A stretch of DNA of 6,162 nt from DATIJJ01 sp039936115 (GTDB lineage: Bacteria; Pseudomonadota; Gammaproteobacteria; DSM-16500). Shown piece after piece: positions 1 through 6,115 of this stretch. Position numbers and translations under genes: made by a program. The DNA lies in NCBI GenBank assembly GCA_039936115.1, contig JBDTIZ010000126.1:1-6162 (forward strand), in the 5' to 3' direction. Every line of letters starts with the position of its first letter. Position 1 is the stretch's first letter. The notes beneath the pieces were generated by a model. That model was not told where the DNA came from. It did not search any database and worked only from the letters and a program-made list of their open reading frames with translations.

Positions 1-205
1 AGTCCTGCGGATCAGCCACATACCCACAAGTGCGGTAACAATTTATTTATTTTTTTATTAATTTTAATACAGGTTAGAGTAGCCTAAAAATTTCTGGGGC
101 GCTGGTCTGGACATTGGGGTCATTAAACAACGTCAGTCTGATCCCTCAAAAAAAACAGATCTCACGCTATGCAGGGGGACCGCTTTTGCAATCAAAAAAT
201 ACCTT
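1..205. other. Non-coding 3' flank of the giant gene
   Basis: No supportable gene lies here. Bases 40-70 are a T- and A-rich run. I looked for a terminator after the TAG stop: a T-run on the minus strand (about 152-159) has no strong GC stem before it, and the G/C-rich pieces near 96-120 and 171-182 do not form a compact hairpin with a following U-tract. A plus-strand frame open from the left edge closes at TAA 36-38 after only a few codons, too short to call. The 10-mer acaagtgcgg at 26-35 is the reverse complement of part of the palindrome at 6141-6161. Confidence 0.5.
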
Positions 206-3200
206 CTAACTTATAGTACAAGTTTTGGTACTTTGTTGATGTTGATTATCCTTTTCTTTTGGTTGGTTAGAAAAAAATTGTCTCATCCAGTGACTACTTG
301 CAGGGGCATTAGATCCTGACCTTGCTGAAGGATTCACATCTATTACCACAGAGTCAGCAGGTTTTGGAATACCATCACGCGTAGCTTCTTGAAATGTTTC
401 TACCGGAGCTGTAATAGCTGGAGCAACGGAAATGGGCTGAGTGGGTGCTTCAAACAATTCTTGCATTTCCATGGAATCGGGTTGAGTGATTTCATCAAAC
501 AGTTTTTGCATTTCTTGAGCTTGCATTTTCCTATTTGCTTGTTTCATATGGTCATACTGTTTTTCAATGACGAATAGTTGGTGACCGCAATCGATGAAAA
601 CAGAAGCTACATAAGAACAAAAAAGATTAGATAAAATCCTCGGTGGTTCAGGATGCTTGATGTCATCCGTATCTTTGCCATTATTGTGTAACGCGGACAA
701 ACTTTTCCTATAAGCCGTATAATCTCGACTAAAATCAGCAATTGCGTGTGTGATGGCTGGGCTATAATGCATTAAGGTACTAAAAATGTTTGACCGGAGG
801 CAAAGTACACCTAATTCTGCGACTCCTGAAAAATAGTCATGCATTTCTGTCAAATGCTCAATATCTGTTTGAGGAAATTGGCGATGTAAGCGCAACGTTA
901 ACATAAATTTTATAACTGCTTCGCCAAGAAATAGAAAGACTGAATTATCGGGGCATTCTGCATAAACATAACTCGGATGAGTTAAAGCTCGCGCGAGCAA
1001 CAACTTGTCATTGAATACGTAGCGTAAACGTTTTTCCATACGGGATAGTTCTTGTTGCCATATCATATATTTTTGGTCGGGATTACGGTGGGCTCTGAAA
1101 GGAGAGGAATTTTTATTGTTATTGATTGTTTTATGTTGTGCAGCTTCTAACAATTCTTGTTTTTCATAATCTTCTCGTAACTTATCAACAGAGAGTATTT
1201 CATTTTCAAGTCTACAGCGATTAGACATTAAAATACTCAATTTAGCCTTGTGGGAGCTCTGCGCTCTATCCCAAGCTGCAATGTTCTCTTCTAGTATTTT
1301 GTATTGATTTGGCAGTGAGTCTAAAAATTTCTGTAAGTCAATTGTTTGTTTTTGAGCTGCGGATCTAAGTTCATTTTCGGCTATAAGCTTATGCTGCTCT
1401 AAGTGCTTTAGCTGTAGTTTAAAGGTAGTGATATGTGCTACACATTGGTCAATACACTCTTTAACCTTACTGCACTGTTTTAGGATTTCACGTATTTCAC
1501 TTATCAAAGTTAATCGCGCGCCTTTTAATCGTTCCATTTCAATTAATATTCTGCTTCTTCGGTAACTAATATTACGTTCAAGTTCCTTCTCTTCAGTTGA
1601 AGAGGGTTGAAGTGGTGGTAAAGGTCCATCGCTATCCTGGGTTTTTCCCATACGCAATTCTGCACCAAGCGTGAAATCCGAAGGAAGTTTGAACCAAGCC
1701 ATCATGGCTTTTGCTAGTGAAAAACCTTCCTCATCGTCGGAAAGAAATGCTGCGCCTATTAAGGCTTTTAAAGCATTTCCTCCCATTTCTATATCAAGCC
1801 CTCCAGATTGGTGTTCGCCATTTGCAAATCCAGCAGGATGCCAAGCATTGTAACTATTTTCAGTTAAGATATAACGATGAATTCCACGTGCTTTACCTCT
1901 AGTATACAGTGAACTTTTTCCATTATAACGATTGAGGCGTTCCCTTAACTGTTCGCTTGACTCTTTTGGAAAGCGATCATATAAATAAACCGACAATGCC
2001 CAATTTAAAAAAGCTTCACCTACCCATTGTAAATGTTCATGATGAATTTTTTGCATTGGTCTAAAATCTAAAGCAGCTTGTATTGCTTCTAATGGAATGT
2101 TTAAACCTATTTTTTGACGTAATTCCTGCGCTGCTAAAATAATTTCTAAAGCTCGCATGGTATTAACTAACAAATTCTCAGTGGTTCCCGCGACTATTCT
2201 TGGATCAAAAACAGCATCCGTACATATGGCTTTTGCTTCTATGGTAGTTTCAGAATTTGTTGCTTCATGCTCTTCTAAAAAAATTTCAGAATAATCGAAG
2301 GGAAGGGCCTCATTCCAAGATTCATTTTTTTCAAAAGCTTGGGCTGTTGATTCTGCATGAGTAGAGCTCTTCTCATCTTCCGGTGCGTGATTCGGCTGAG
2401 GAGTCATCGAGAGCATGCATTCTGGATAGGGTGGGGTGATTGCCCGCACTTTTGCAGCATCAAACCATTGCTTTTGGCGTAAGATTAAATTTAGATGTAT
2501 TTCTGTAAAGCCATAATATTCCGCGTAATCCGCTGGTCGGTACTGGTAGATATCGCGAACCTCTAAAGAGGCGCCCAGCGACAATAATAAACTTACTGTA
2601 AAAAAATCATTACGTATTACGGCGTAATGTAGGGCAGATCGTCCATATTTATCTAAACTGTGAATAGTATTATTATCTACTAATGCTTGCTTAATTGCTG
2701 TCATTTTTACTGTTTCTGAAGTCTCATGTTGGTAAATTGCTTGTATAAGCGGATGAGTACTGTCAGGTTGCACATAATTATTTGCAAGAGAATGCAGAGG
2801 CGATTGATGTTCTTTATCTATCACAATCATCCAGCAGCCATGTTCAATCAAGATTGCAATCATGGCGAAATTTTTATTTATAGCTGCATAGTGTAAAGCA
2901 TTTCTACCCCGGCTATCTGTGACATTGATAGCAAATCCAAGAGGGTTCGCGACGATTGTTTTGATTGCCTCGATATCGTTACGCATCACAGCGTTGAAAA
3001 ATTTTAGTGCCGGGGGGGAAAGAGTGTTTTTTACGATACTGACTTTGAGAGTATCGCGTATCTCTGGAACCATCGCCTCTTTTTGTTCTTTATAATGAGA
3101 AGAAATAAGCTTAAATAACACCAGATTTTTTGTTTGGCGTGCATGCGACATTATAGTTTTTAATGGTTTGTGGTATTTTTCCGGAAATTTTAGGTATTTA

Positions 3201-5791
3201 TTTAGAATCAATTGAGCTGAATGTAGATCACGATGAAAAACTTGATTTGAAGCGAGATGACTATCTTCGGCGATAGAAACCTTATCGATTTCTGCCTTCA
3301 ATAAATAACATTCGACGATGTCAATCAAAACATCATCTTGCAATAAGTTGGCATAATGTAAGGCTTTTTTTACGGATTCGATATTTTGTGTTTCTAAGCA
3401 TTGATCCAAAAGACGATTAAGTTCATTGGTATTAAATGCGATGAGTGCAGAAACGATATCCAAAATTATTGGATCTGTTTCTGTTTTGCAATTTGTTCCT
3501 CTGAAGCGCGAGGTGAAACGGTAAAAATCTGTTAAGGGATCGCTAGGCCTCAACTGATTTGCCATTTCTAAATCTTGTGTACTCCTTTCCATGTTGGATT
3601 TTGCAAATAAATCACTGCGATTTACATAAAATATAGCGCTCCTAGGAGAAAGAGAAATAGCTTGTGCCCACCAATCACCCGCTTCTTCATATTGATTATT
3701 GGCAACAGCAATTAATGCGCATTGATTATAATAAAGTGCCAAGTAATGGGTAAGCTGAGGATTACTGTCAATAGGAAGAACAAATTGAACGTGGGTATCG
3801 CTATAGTTTTTAGTTTTCAGTTGCAACATTTTGTTGAGAGTATGAGCTGCCACAATTATCCAGTCATTTTGACCTAAAAGTATAGAAGACTCAGACACCA
3901 TTGTCGCTTCTTTAAATTCTAATTGAGTCTGTTTGCTAACAAAGTATTTTTGCAAGTACTGTTTAGCTTTATCATCATCATTCAGCATGAAATGACAAAC
4001 GGCATAAGTAAAGTCACTCGCAGTGGGGTCTTTTAGAATTAACTCGTAAATAGATTTTTCATTGATTGAAACTGTCTGTGCATAGTCTCTAATAGAGGTG
4101 TCTAGAATAGCCCTCTCAACAGCATCTCGGATTAAATCATCATCAACATCAGCGCGTTCTGCGGGCATAGCTGCTGTAGATTCACTAGGGACGTTGGTAT
4201 CAAGACTAGTATTTGTCTGGTTTTGAGTATTTCTTAATGCAAAACGTAGTAGATGACGCAATTTAAAATATAATGCATTACTAGAATCTAAGATGATCGC
4301 TTGAGAAATGGCTTCTATCCCATTCGCAAATTGACAAGTACGGTGGTAAGCCTTAGCTAATGATGACCACGCATGGGGATGTTGAATGCGTTGTGTGACT
4401 AACAACCAACTCTCAATGATCTCTTGTTCATCGTGACTAGTTTCTTCCACTAAGTTTGCGTAGGCTAAAAGAGCTCTAGCATTATAAGGATCGTTTTCTT
4501 GTGAAAATATTTCTAGAAAATCTTCTTTGGCGCGGTTATAAGAGTCTTCCCTTAACGCTGCATTATCACTTGCATCTCCAAGCATAGCATAAGTACACCC
4601 ACGTTCATAAAATGCGCGATAAAATTCAGTAAAATGCGGCGAATTAAAATTTTCTATGGCGTAAGTGAAGTACTGGATAGCTCGTTCAAGATTCTCAAAC
4701 GTAACGACATGCAATTCAGCTACAGCACGGAAGTAGTTCGCAGAATAACTTTCTGGAAAGAACTCCTGGACTTGAGTGGCAATTTTCAAGCATTGATGCC
4801 ATTGTCCGTGCTTTGCAGATAAATCTAAAATATTTTGATAAGTTTCTAGAAAGAAGGCATCTGAATGGGAATGCAATTCTCCACGTTTTATCTCTTGCAC
4901 TTCAAAGTGAGTTTTAGCTACTTGCGGCAAATCATTAATTTCGGCTATAGCGGTATTCAGAGCCGGCACCATAGCAGCTTGTAAAGCAAGATTCACTTCT
5001 GCTAAGGCTTGTCGTAATAATTGTTCTGATTTGAGCGGATTATCATAGTCTACTGGAATTACAGTTCGACGTCGCGCAGTTCCTTGCAAAGTTGAAGTTT
5101 GCGATGCAATCGGTTTTGATTTAGCAGATAAAAATTGTAATTGTGGATTTAACTTTATAAAATCCAAAATCTTTTGTAAAGCATTTTCCAACGCCACTTT
5201 TGACTGTTCCGCATTATCATAATCTAACGCAACAAATTGAATTGCATGTTTTGCATTAGTTTTGCTTAATTGTTCCAGCTTATATCTATAAAATTCGTCT
5301 GTAGAGAAAGTAGTAGAATAGAGATTTTTTATCTCATTAGGTTCTCCATCTTTATCTTCCAATAAATCTTTTACTAAGGGTATATTTGAAGGTCGGAATT
5401 GTTCTTTTTGCTCCAGCTGATTAGTATTGTGCTGAGTCGTTTCTACTTCTGTCTGATTTGATTGACGTGCGTGACGAGAAAAAGGTACTTTAGCATCTTT
5501 ATTTTGTTTAATTTTGTTCGCGAGATATTCTTTATTAAAGCTCTCCATGCTTTTTCGAGTAGGCGCATAGGGGTTTGGGGTATTGTCACTCAGCGAATTT
5601 TCATCAGTGTCATCTTTTAATTCTGGCGAGTTTTCTCTATCGTCACTGGATTGCGGGTCTAAAGGATTAGAATCTATGTCTAAATTTTTCGTCTGCGGCA
5701 ATGGCTCTACTGTACTTTCTGTTTCAGGCTTTAAAACGCCGCCCGGTTTCTTTGCAGAAACAGCGTACTTATCTTCTCTAGTTGTGCTCAT
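206..5791 (-). CDS. Giant TPR / ankyrin / tandem pseudo-RNase III protein (1861 aa)
   Basis: I do not recognise this as a named gene; function is inferred from domains. Order by residue: polar disordered N-terminus (1-160); duplicated (V/L)DYDN module (186-279); TPR-like helical repeats (about 313-755); further helices; degenerate ankyrin repeats (about 926-1108); acidic linker; RNase III-like domain (about 1228-1368); coiled coil (about 1401-1550) with Cys 1440, 1446 and 1450; second RNase III-like domain (about 1584-1748); Q/P-rich tail with a tandem repeat. No signal peptide, membrane helix or dsRNA-binding domain is visible, so it is soluble, either cytoplasmic or exported by a route using no N-terminal signal. 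Both RNase III-like domains lack the normal catalytic acidic set, so binding or scaffolding is likelier than cleavage. The start is ATG at 5791, with in-frame TGA at 5797-5795 and AGGA upstream; the next Met (residue 82) has no ribosome-binding site. Stop is TAG. It stands alone in the window. A host-directed effector is possible but unproven. Confidence 0.93.
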   Translation of the reverse strand: MSTTREDKYAVSAKKPGGVLKPETESTVEPLPQTKNLDIDSNPLDPQSSDDRENSPELKDDTDENSLSDNTPNPYAPTRKSMESFNKEYLANKIKQNKDAKVPFSRHARQSNQTEVETTQHNTNQLEQKEQFRPSNIPLVKDLLEDKDGEPNEIKNLYSTTFSTDEFYRYKLEQLSKTNAKHAIQFVALDYDNAEQSKVALENALQKILDFIKLNPQLQFLSAKSKPIASQTSTLQGTARRRTVIPVDYDNPLKSEQLLRQALAEVNLALQAAMVPALNTAIAEINDLPQVAKTHFEVQEIKRGELHSHSDAFFLETYQNILDLSAKHGQWHQCLKIATQVQEFFPESYSANYFRAVAELHVVTFENLERAIQYFTYAIENFNSPHFTEFYRAFYERGCTYAMLGDASDNAALREDSYNRAKEDFLEIFSQENDPYNARALLAYANLVEETSHDEQEIIESWLLVTQRIQHPHAWSSLAKAYHRTCQFANGIEAISQAIILDSSNALYFKLRHLLRFALRNTQNQTNTSLDTNVPSESTAAMPAERADVDDDLIRDAVERAILDTSIRDYAQTVSINEKSIYELILKDPTASDFTYAVCHFMLNDDDKAKQYLQKYFVSKQTQLEFKEATMVSESSILLGQNDWIIVAAHTLNKMLQLKTKNYSDTHVQFVLPIDSNPQLTHYLALYYNQCALIAVANNQYEEAGDWWAQAISLSPRSAIFYVNRSDLFAKSNMERSTQDLEMANQLRPSDPLTDFYRFTSRFRGTNCKTETDPIILDIVSALIAFNTNELNRLLDQCLETQNIESVKKALHYANLLQDDVLIDIVECYLLKAEIDKVSIAEDSHLASNQVFHRDLHSAQLILNKYLKFPEKYHKPLKTIMSHARQTKNLVLFKLISSHYKEQKEAMVPEIRDTLKVSIVKNTLSPPALKFFNAVMRNDIEAIKTIVANPLGFAINVTDSRGRNALHYAAINKNFAMIAILIEHGCWMIVIDKEHQSPLHSLANNYVQPDSTHPLIQAIYQHETSETVKMTAIKQALVDNNTIHSLDKYGRSALHYAVIRNDFFTVSLLLSLGASLEVRDIYQYRPADYAEYYGFTEIHLNLILRQKQWFDAAKVRAITPPYPECMLSMTPQPNHAPEDEKSSTHAESTAQAFEKNESWNEALPFDYSEIFLEEHEATNSETTIEAKAICTDAVFDPRIVAGTTENLLVNTMRALEIILAAQELRQKIGLNIPLEAIQAALDFRPMQKIHHEHLQWVGEAFLNWALSVYLYDRFPKESSEQLRERLNRYNGKSSLYTRGKARGIHRYILTENSYNAWHPAGFANGEHQSGGLDIEMGGNALKALIGAAFLSDDEEGFSLAKAMMAWFKLPSDFTLGAELRMGKTQDSDGPLPPLQPSSTEEKELERNISYRRSRILIEMERLKGARLTLISEIREILKQCSKVKECIDQCVAHITTFKLQLKHLEQHKLIAENELRSAAQKQTIDLQKFLDSLPNQYKILEENIAAWDRAQSSHKAKLSILMSNRCRLENEILSVDKLREDYEKQELLEAAQHKTINNNKNSSPFRAHRNPDQKYMIWQQELSRMEKRLRYVFNDKLLLARALTHPSYVYAECPDNSVFLFLGEAVIKFMLTLRLHRQFPQTDIEHLTEMHDYFSGVAELGVLCLRSNIFSTLMHYSPAITHAIADFSRDYTAYRKSLSALHNNGKDTDDIKHPEPPRILSNLFCSYVASVFIDCGHQLFVIEKQYDHMKQANRKMQAQEMQKLFDEITQPDSMEMQELFEAPTQPISVAPAITAPVETFQEATRDGIPKPADSVVIDVNPSARSGSNAPASSHWMRQFFSNQPKEKDNQHQQSTKTCTIS
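425..514 (-). repeat. 45-bp tandem duplication in the C-terminal tail (2 copies)
   Basis: Residues 1760-1774 (EMQKLFDEITQPDSM) and 1775-1789 (EMQELFEAPTQPISV) are adjacent copies of a 15-residue unit. At DNA level the period is exactly 45 bases; over the best-conserved 36 bases (434-469 against 479-514) 29 positions match. The reading frame is kept. The unit is a short amphipathic helix (MQ-LF) followed by a TQP turn, so it may be a duplicated linear binding motif in a flexible tail. Confidence 0.85.
548..1042 (-). other. RNase III-like domain 2, catalytic residues replaced
   Basis: Residues about 1584-1748 begin MEKRLRYVFNDKLLLARALT and continue HPSYVYAE, close to the N-terminal helices of bacterial RNase III (LEKRLGYxFxDxxLLxxALTHxS). 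The signature helix is NSVFLFLGEAVI (1616-1627), followed by LHRQFP. The second catalytic helix is ILSNLFCSYVASVFID (1719-1734), matching ILADxxEALIGAVFLD. At the four metal-binding positions I read L1620, E1624, N1722 and C1725. A roughly 25-residue polar insertion (about 1690-1716) precedes the last helix. No dsRNA-binding domain follows, unlike standard RNase III. The fold is clear; activity is very unlikely. Confidence 0.85.
1142..1591 (-). other. Coiled-coil linker between the RNase III-like domains (residues 1401-1550)
   Basis: This stretch is almost uninterrupted charged helix with hydrophobic residues at heptad-like spacing (for example LIEMERLKGARLTLISEIRE near 1416 and LKHLEQHKLIAENEL near 1461). 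It ends in a basic, Asn/Gln-rich hinge (1553-1572) just before the second RNase III-like domain. Three cysteines (1440, 1446, 1450) lie on one short helical segment. It could let the two flanking domains fold back onto each other, or dimerise the whole protein. Confidence 0.7.
1688..2110 (-). other. RNase III-like domain 1, catalytic residues replaced
   Basis: Residues about 1228-1368 follow the RNase III fold: LEAIQAAL matches the LLxxALTH helix, HEHLQWVGEAFL (1251-1262) matches the signature NERLEFLGDAVL, YLYDRFP follows as in true RNase III, and GGNALKALIGAAFLSD (1337-1352) matches LADALEALIGAIYLD. At the four metal-binding positions (E40, D44, D107, E110 in Aquifex numbering) I read Q1255, E1259, N1339 and K1342. 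The fold call is firm; loss of cleavage is inferred from the residues. Codons CAA, AAT and AAA are each one base from an acidic codon. Confidence 0.8.
2468..3016 (-). other. Degenerate ankyrin repeats (residues 926-1108)
   Basis: Two repeats carry clear signatures: residues 959-991 (DSRGRNALHYAAINKNFAMI, then ILIEHG) and 1047-1079 (DKYGRSALHYAVIRNDFFTV, then LLLSLGA). Both match the D-x-x-G-x-(T/S)-x-L-H-x-A pattern. Flanking units are weaker: 928-958 ahead of the first, a unit starting SPLHSLANN at 997 that is stretched well past 33 residues before the next begins, and a last unit at about 1080-1107 with RPADYAEYYG. Ankyrin repeats are protein-binding modules, common in secreted proteins of intracellular bacteria. 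Confidence 0.85.
3527..4855 (-). other. TPR-like helical solenoid (residues 313-755)
   Basis: Several 34-residue units fit the tetratricopeptide pattern (bulky residue at 4, Leu/Gly at 7-8, Tyr at 11, Ala at 20 and 27, Pro at 32). The best are residues 316-349 (ends QEFFPES), 473-506 (HAWSSLAKAYHRTCQFANGI, then ISQAIILD) and 686-719 (LYYNQCALIAVANNQYEEAG, then AISLSPRSA), with a further degenerate unit at 720-753 ending NQLRPSD. Weaker units lie at about 351-385 and 390-432. A polar spacer rich in Asn, Thr and Asp (about 520-552) splits the solenoid in two. TPR solenoids bind protein partners, which fits a scaffold role. Confidence 0.75.
4955..5236 (-). repeat. Internal duplication: two (V/L)DYDN helical modules
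   Basis: Residues 186-221 and 244-279 align as two copies of one module. Each begins with a short hydrophobic stretch and a DYDN motif (ALDYDNAEQSK, then PVDYDNPLKSE), followed by a helix with the pattern LxxALxxI/V. The copies are 58 residues apart, separated by a Ser/Thr/Arg-rich linker. The underlying DNA also agrees around the motif (minus-strand GATTATGATAA against GACTATGATAA). Each looks like a beta strand or turn capped onto a helix. I do not recognise the family. Confidence 0.6.
5312..5791 (-). other. N-terminal polar, probably disordered region (residues 1-160)
   Basis: The region is rich in Asp, Glu, Asn, Gln, Ser, Thr and Pro, with few hydrophobic residues and no run long enough for a signal peptide or membrane helix. 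Short charged patches alternate (for example DDTDEN near residue 60 and EQKEQF near residue 127). It looks like a flexible lead-in to the folded part. No known domain is recognised. Confidence 0.6.
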
Positions 5792-5802
5792 CAGTCAATC
5801 AT

Positions 5803-5806
5803 TCCT
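5803..5806 (-). promoter_or_regulatory. Ribosome binding site of the giant gene
   Basis: AGGA on the minus strand lies 11 bases before the ATG at 5791, within a TTAGGAAT context. It decides the start: the frame is closed by TGA (5797-5795) just upstream, so no longer N-terminus is possible, and the next in-frame ATG (residue 82, at 5548) has no purine-rich stretch before it. The spacing is slightly long but acceptable. Confidence 0.6.
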
Positions 5807-5856
5807 AATTTTATTATGTATTCTTTAATGGGTTAAAATTCCTGAGATATTAACAA

Positions 5857-5886
5857 ATTTTAATCATTATGTAAAAAATGTTGCAA
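5857..5886 (-). promoter_or_regulatory. Candidate sigma-70-type promoter
   Basis: On the minus strand, TTGCAA (5886-5881, 4 of 6 matches to the -35 consensus) is separated by 18 bases from TAAAAT (5862-5857, 5 of 6 matches to the -10 consensus). Transcription would begin near 5850, giving a leader of about 60 bases that contains the ribosome binding site. A competing pair, TTAACC (5836-5831) and TAAAAT (5813-5808) with a 17-base spacer, would start transcription at or past the AGGA and is less plausible. In DNA this AT-rich such matches arise easily by chance, so this is only a candidate. Confidence 0.3.
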
Positions 5887-6018
5887 AATTGTTACTCAAC
5901 CGAGTGTCCGTGAGTATTTATCGAATATGAATTTTTTATGATTTTCAGATAGTTAAGTTAATCCTAGCGAAAGCAGTGTGAAAAGCTGGGAGTCAAGTCG
6001 GAACAATTAGCCAGAGAT

Positions 6019-6080
6019 CTGTCATTCTCGCTCTTGCCTCTATCACTATCATTCCCGCGAAGGCGCACTAGCATCCGGTA
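6019..6080. repeat. Degenerate dispersed-repeat fragments
   Basis: GTCATTCTCGC (6021-6031) and ATCATTCCCGC (6048-6058) are imperfect direct copies 27 bases apart. The second continues into GAAGGCG, as in the common intergenic palindrome TCATTCCCGCGAAGGCGGGA, but the right arm is broken (GCGCACTAGC instead of GCGGGAATCC). These look like decayed remains of such elements rather than a functional hairpin. Confidence 0.4.
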
Positions 6081-6115
6081 AATCAGTATAGATATTAAAC
6101 ACCCTTGAGAAAGCA

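Noticed and set aside
1..38. Plus-strand frame open from the left edge, ending at TAA 36-38
   Set aside because: Only about eleven codons are visible with no recognisable sequence, so a gene end cannot be told from chance.
111..205. Possible terminator after the stop codon (T-run near 152-159 on the minus strand; GGUCCC with GGGAUC pairing)
   Set aside because: The only pairings I find have long loops or bulges and are not followed by a U-tract, so it does not fit an intrinsic terminator.
548..1042. Calling the gene an active ribonuclease III (rnc)
   Set aside because: Catalytic acidic positions are replaced in both RNase III-like domains, no dsRNA-binding domain is present, and length and architecture are unlike Rnc.
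1671..1902. Plus-strand open frames of about 60 codons opposite the RNase III-like domain 1
   Set aside because: They overlap each other in different frames, antisense to a strongly conserved domain, with no start signals of note.
5791..5802. Mini-ORF ATG-ATT-GAC-TGA whose stop overlaps the giant gene's ATG by one base (TGATG)
   Set aside because: The AGGA directly abuts this ATG, so it cannot serve as its ribosome binding site. A three-codon frame by chance is common.
5583..5828. Plus-strand open frame of 81 codons opposite the start of the giant gene
   Set aside because: It is antisense to a well-supported coding sequence. Its Ser/Phe-rich composition is the expected shadow of the Asp/Glu-rich N-terminus.
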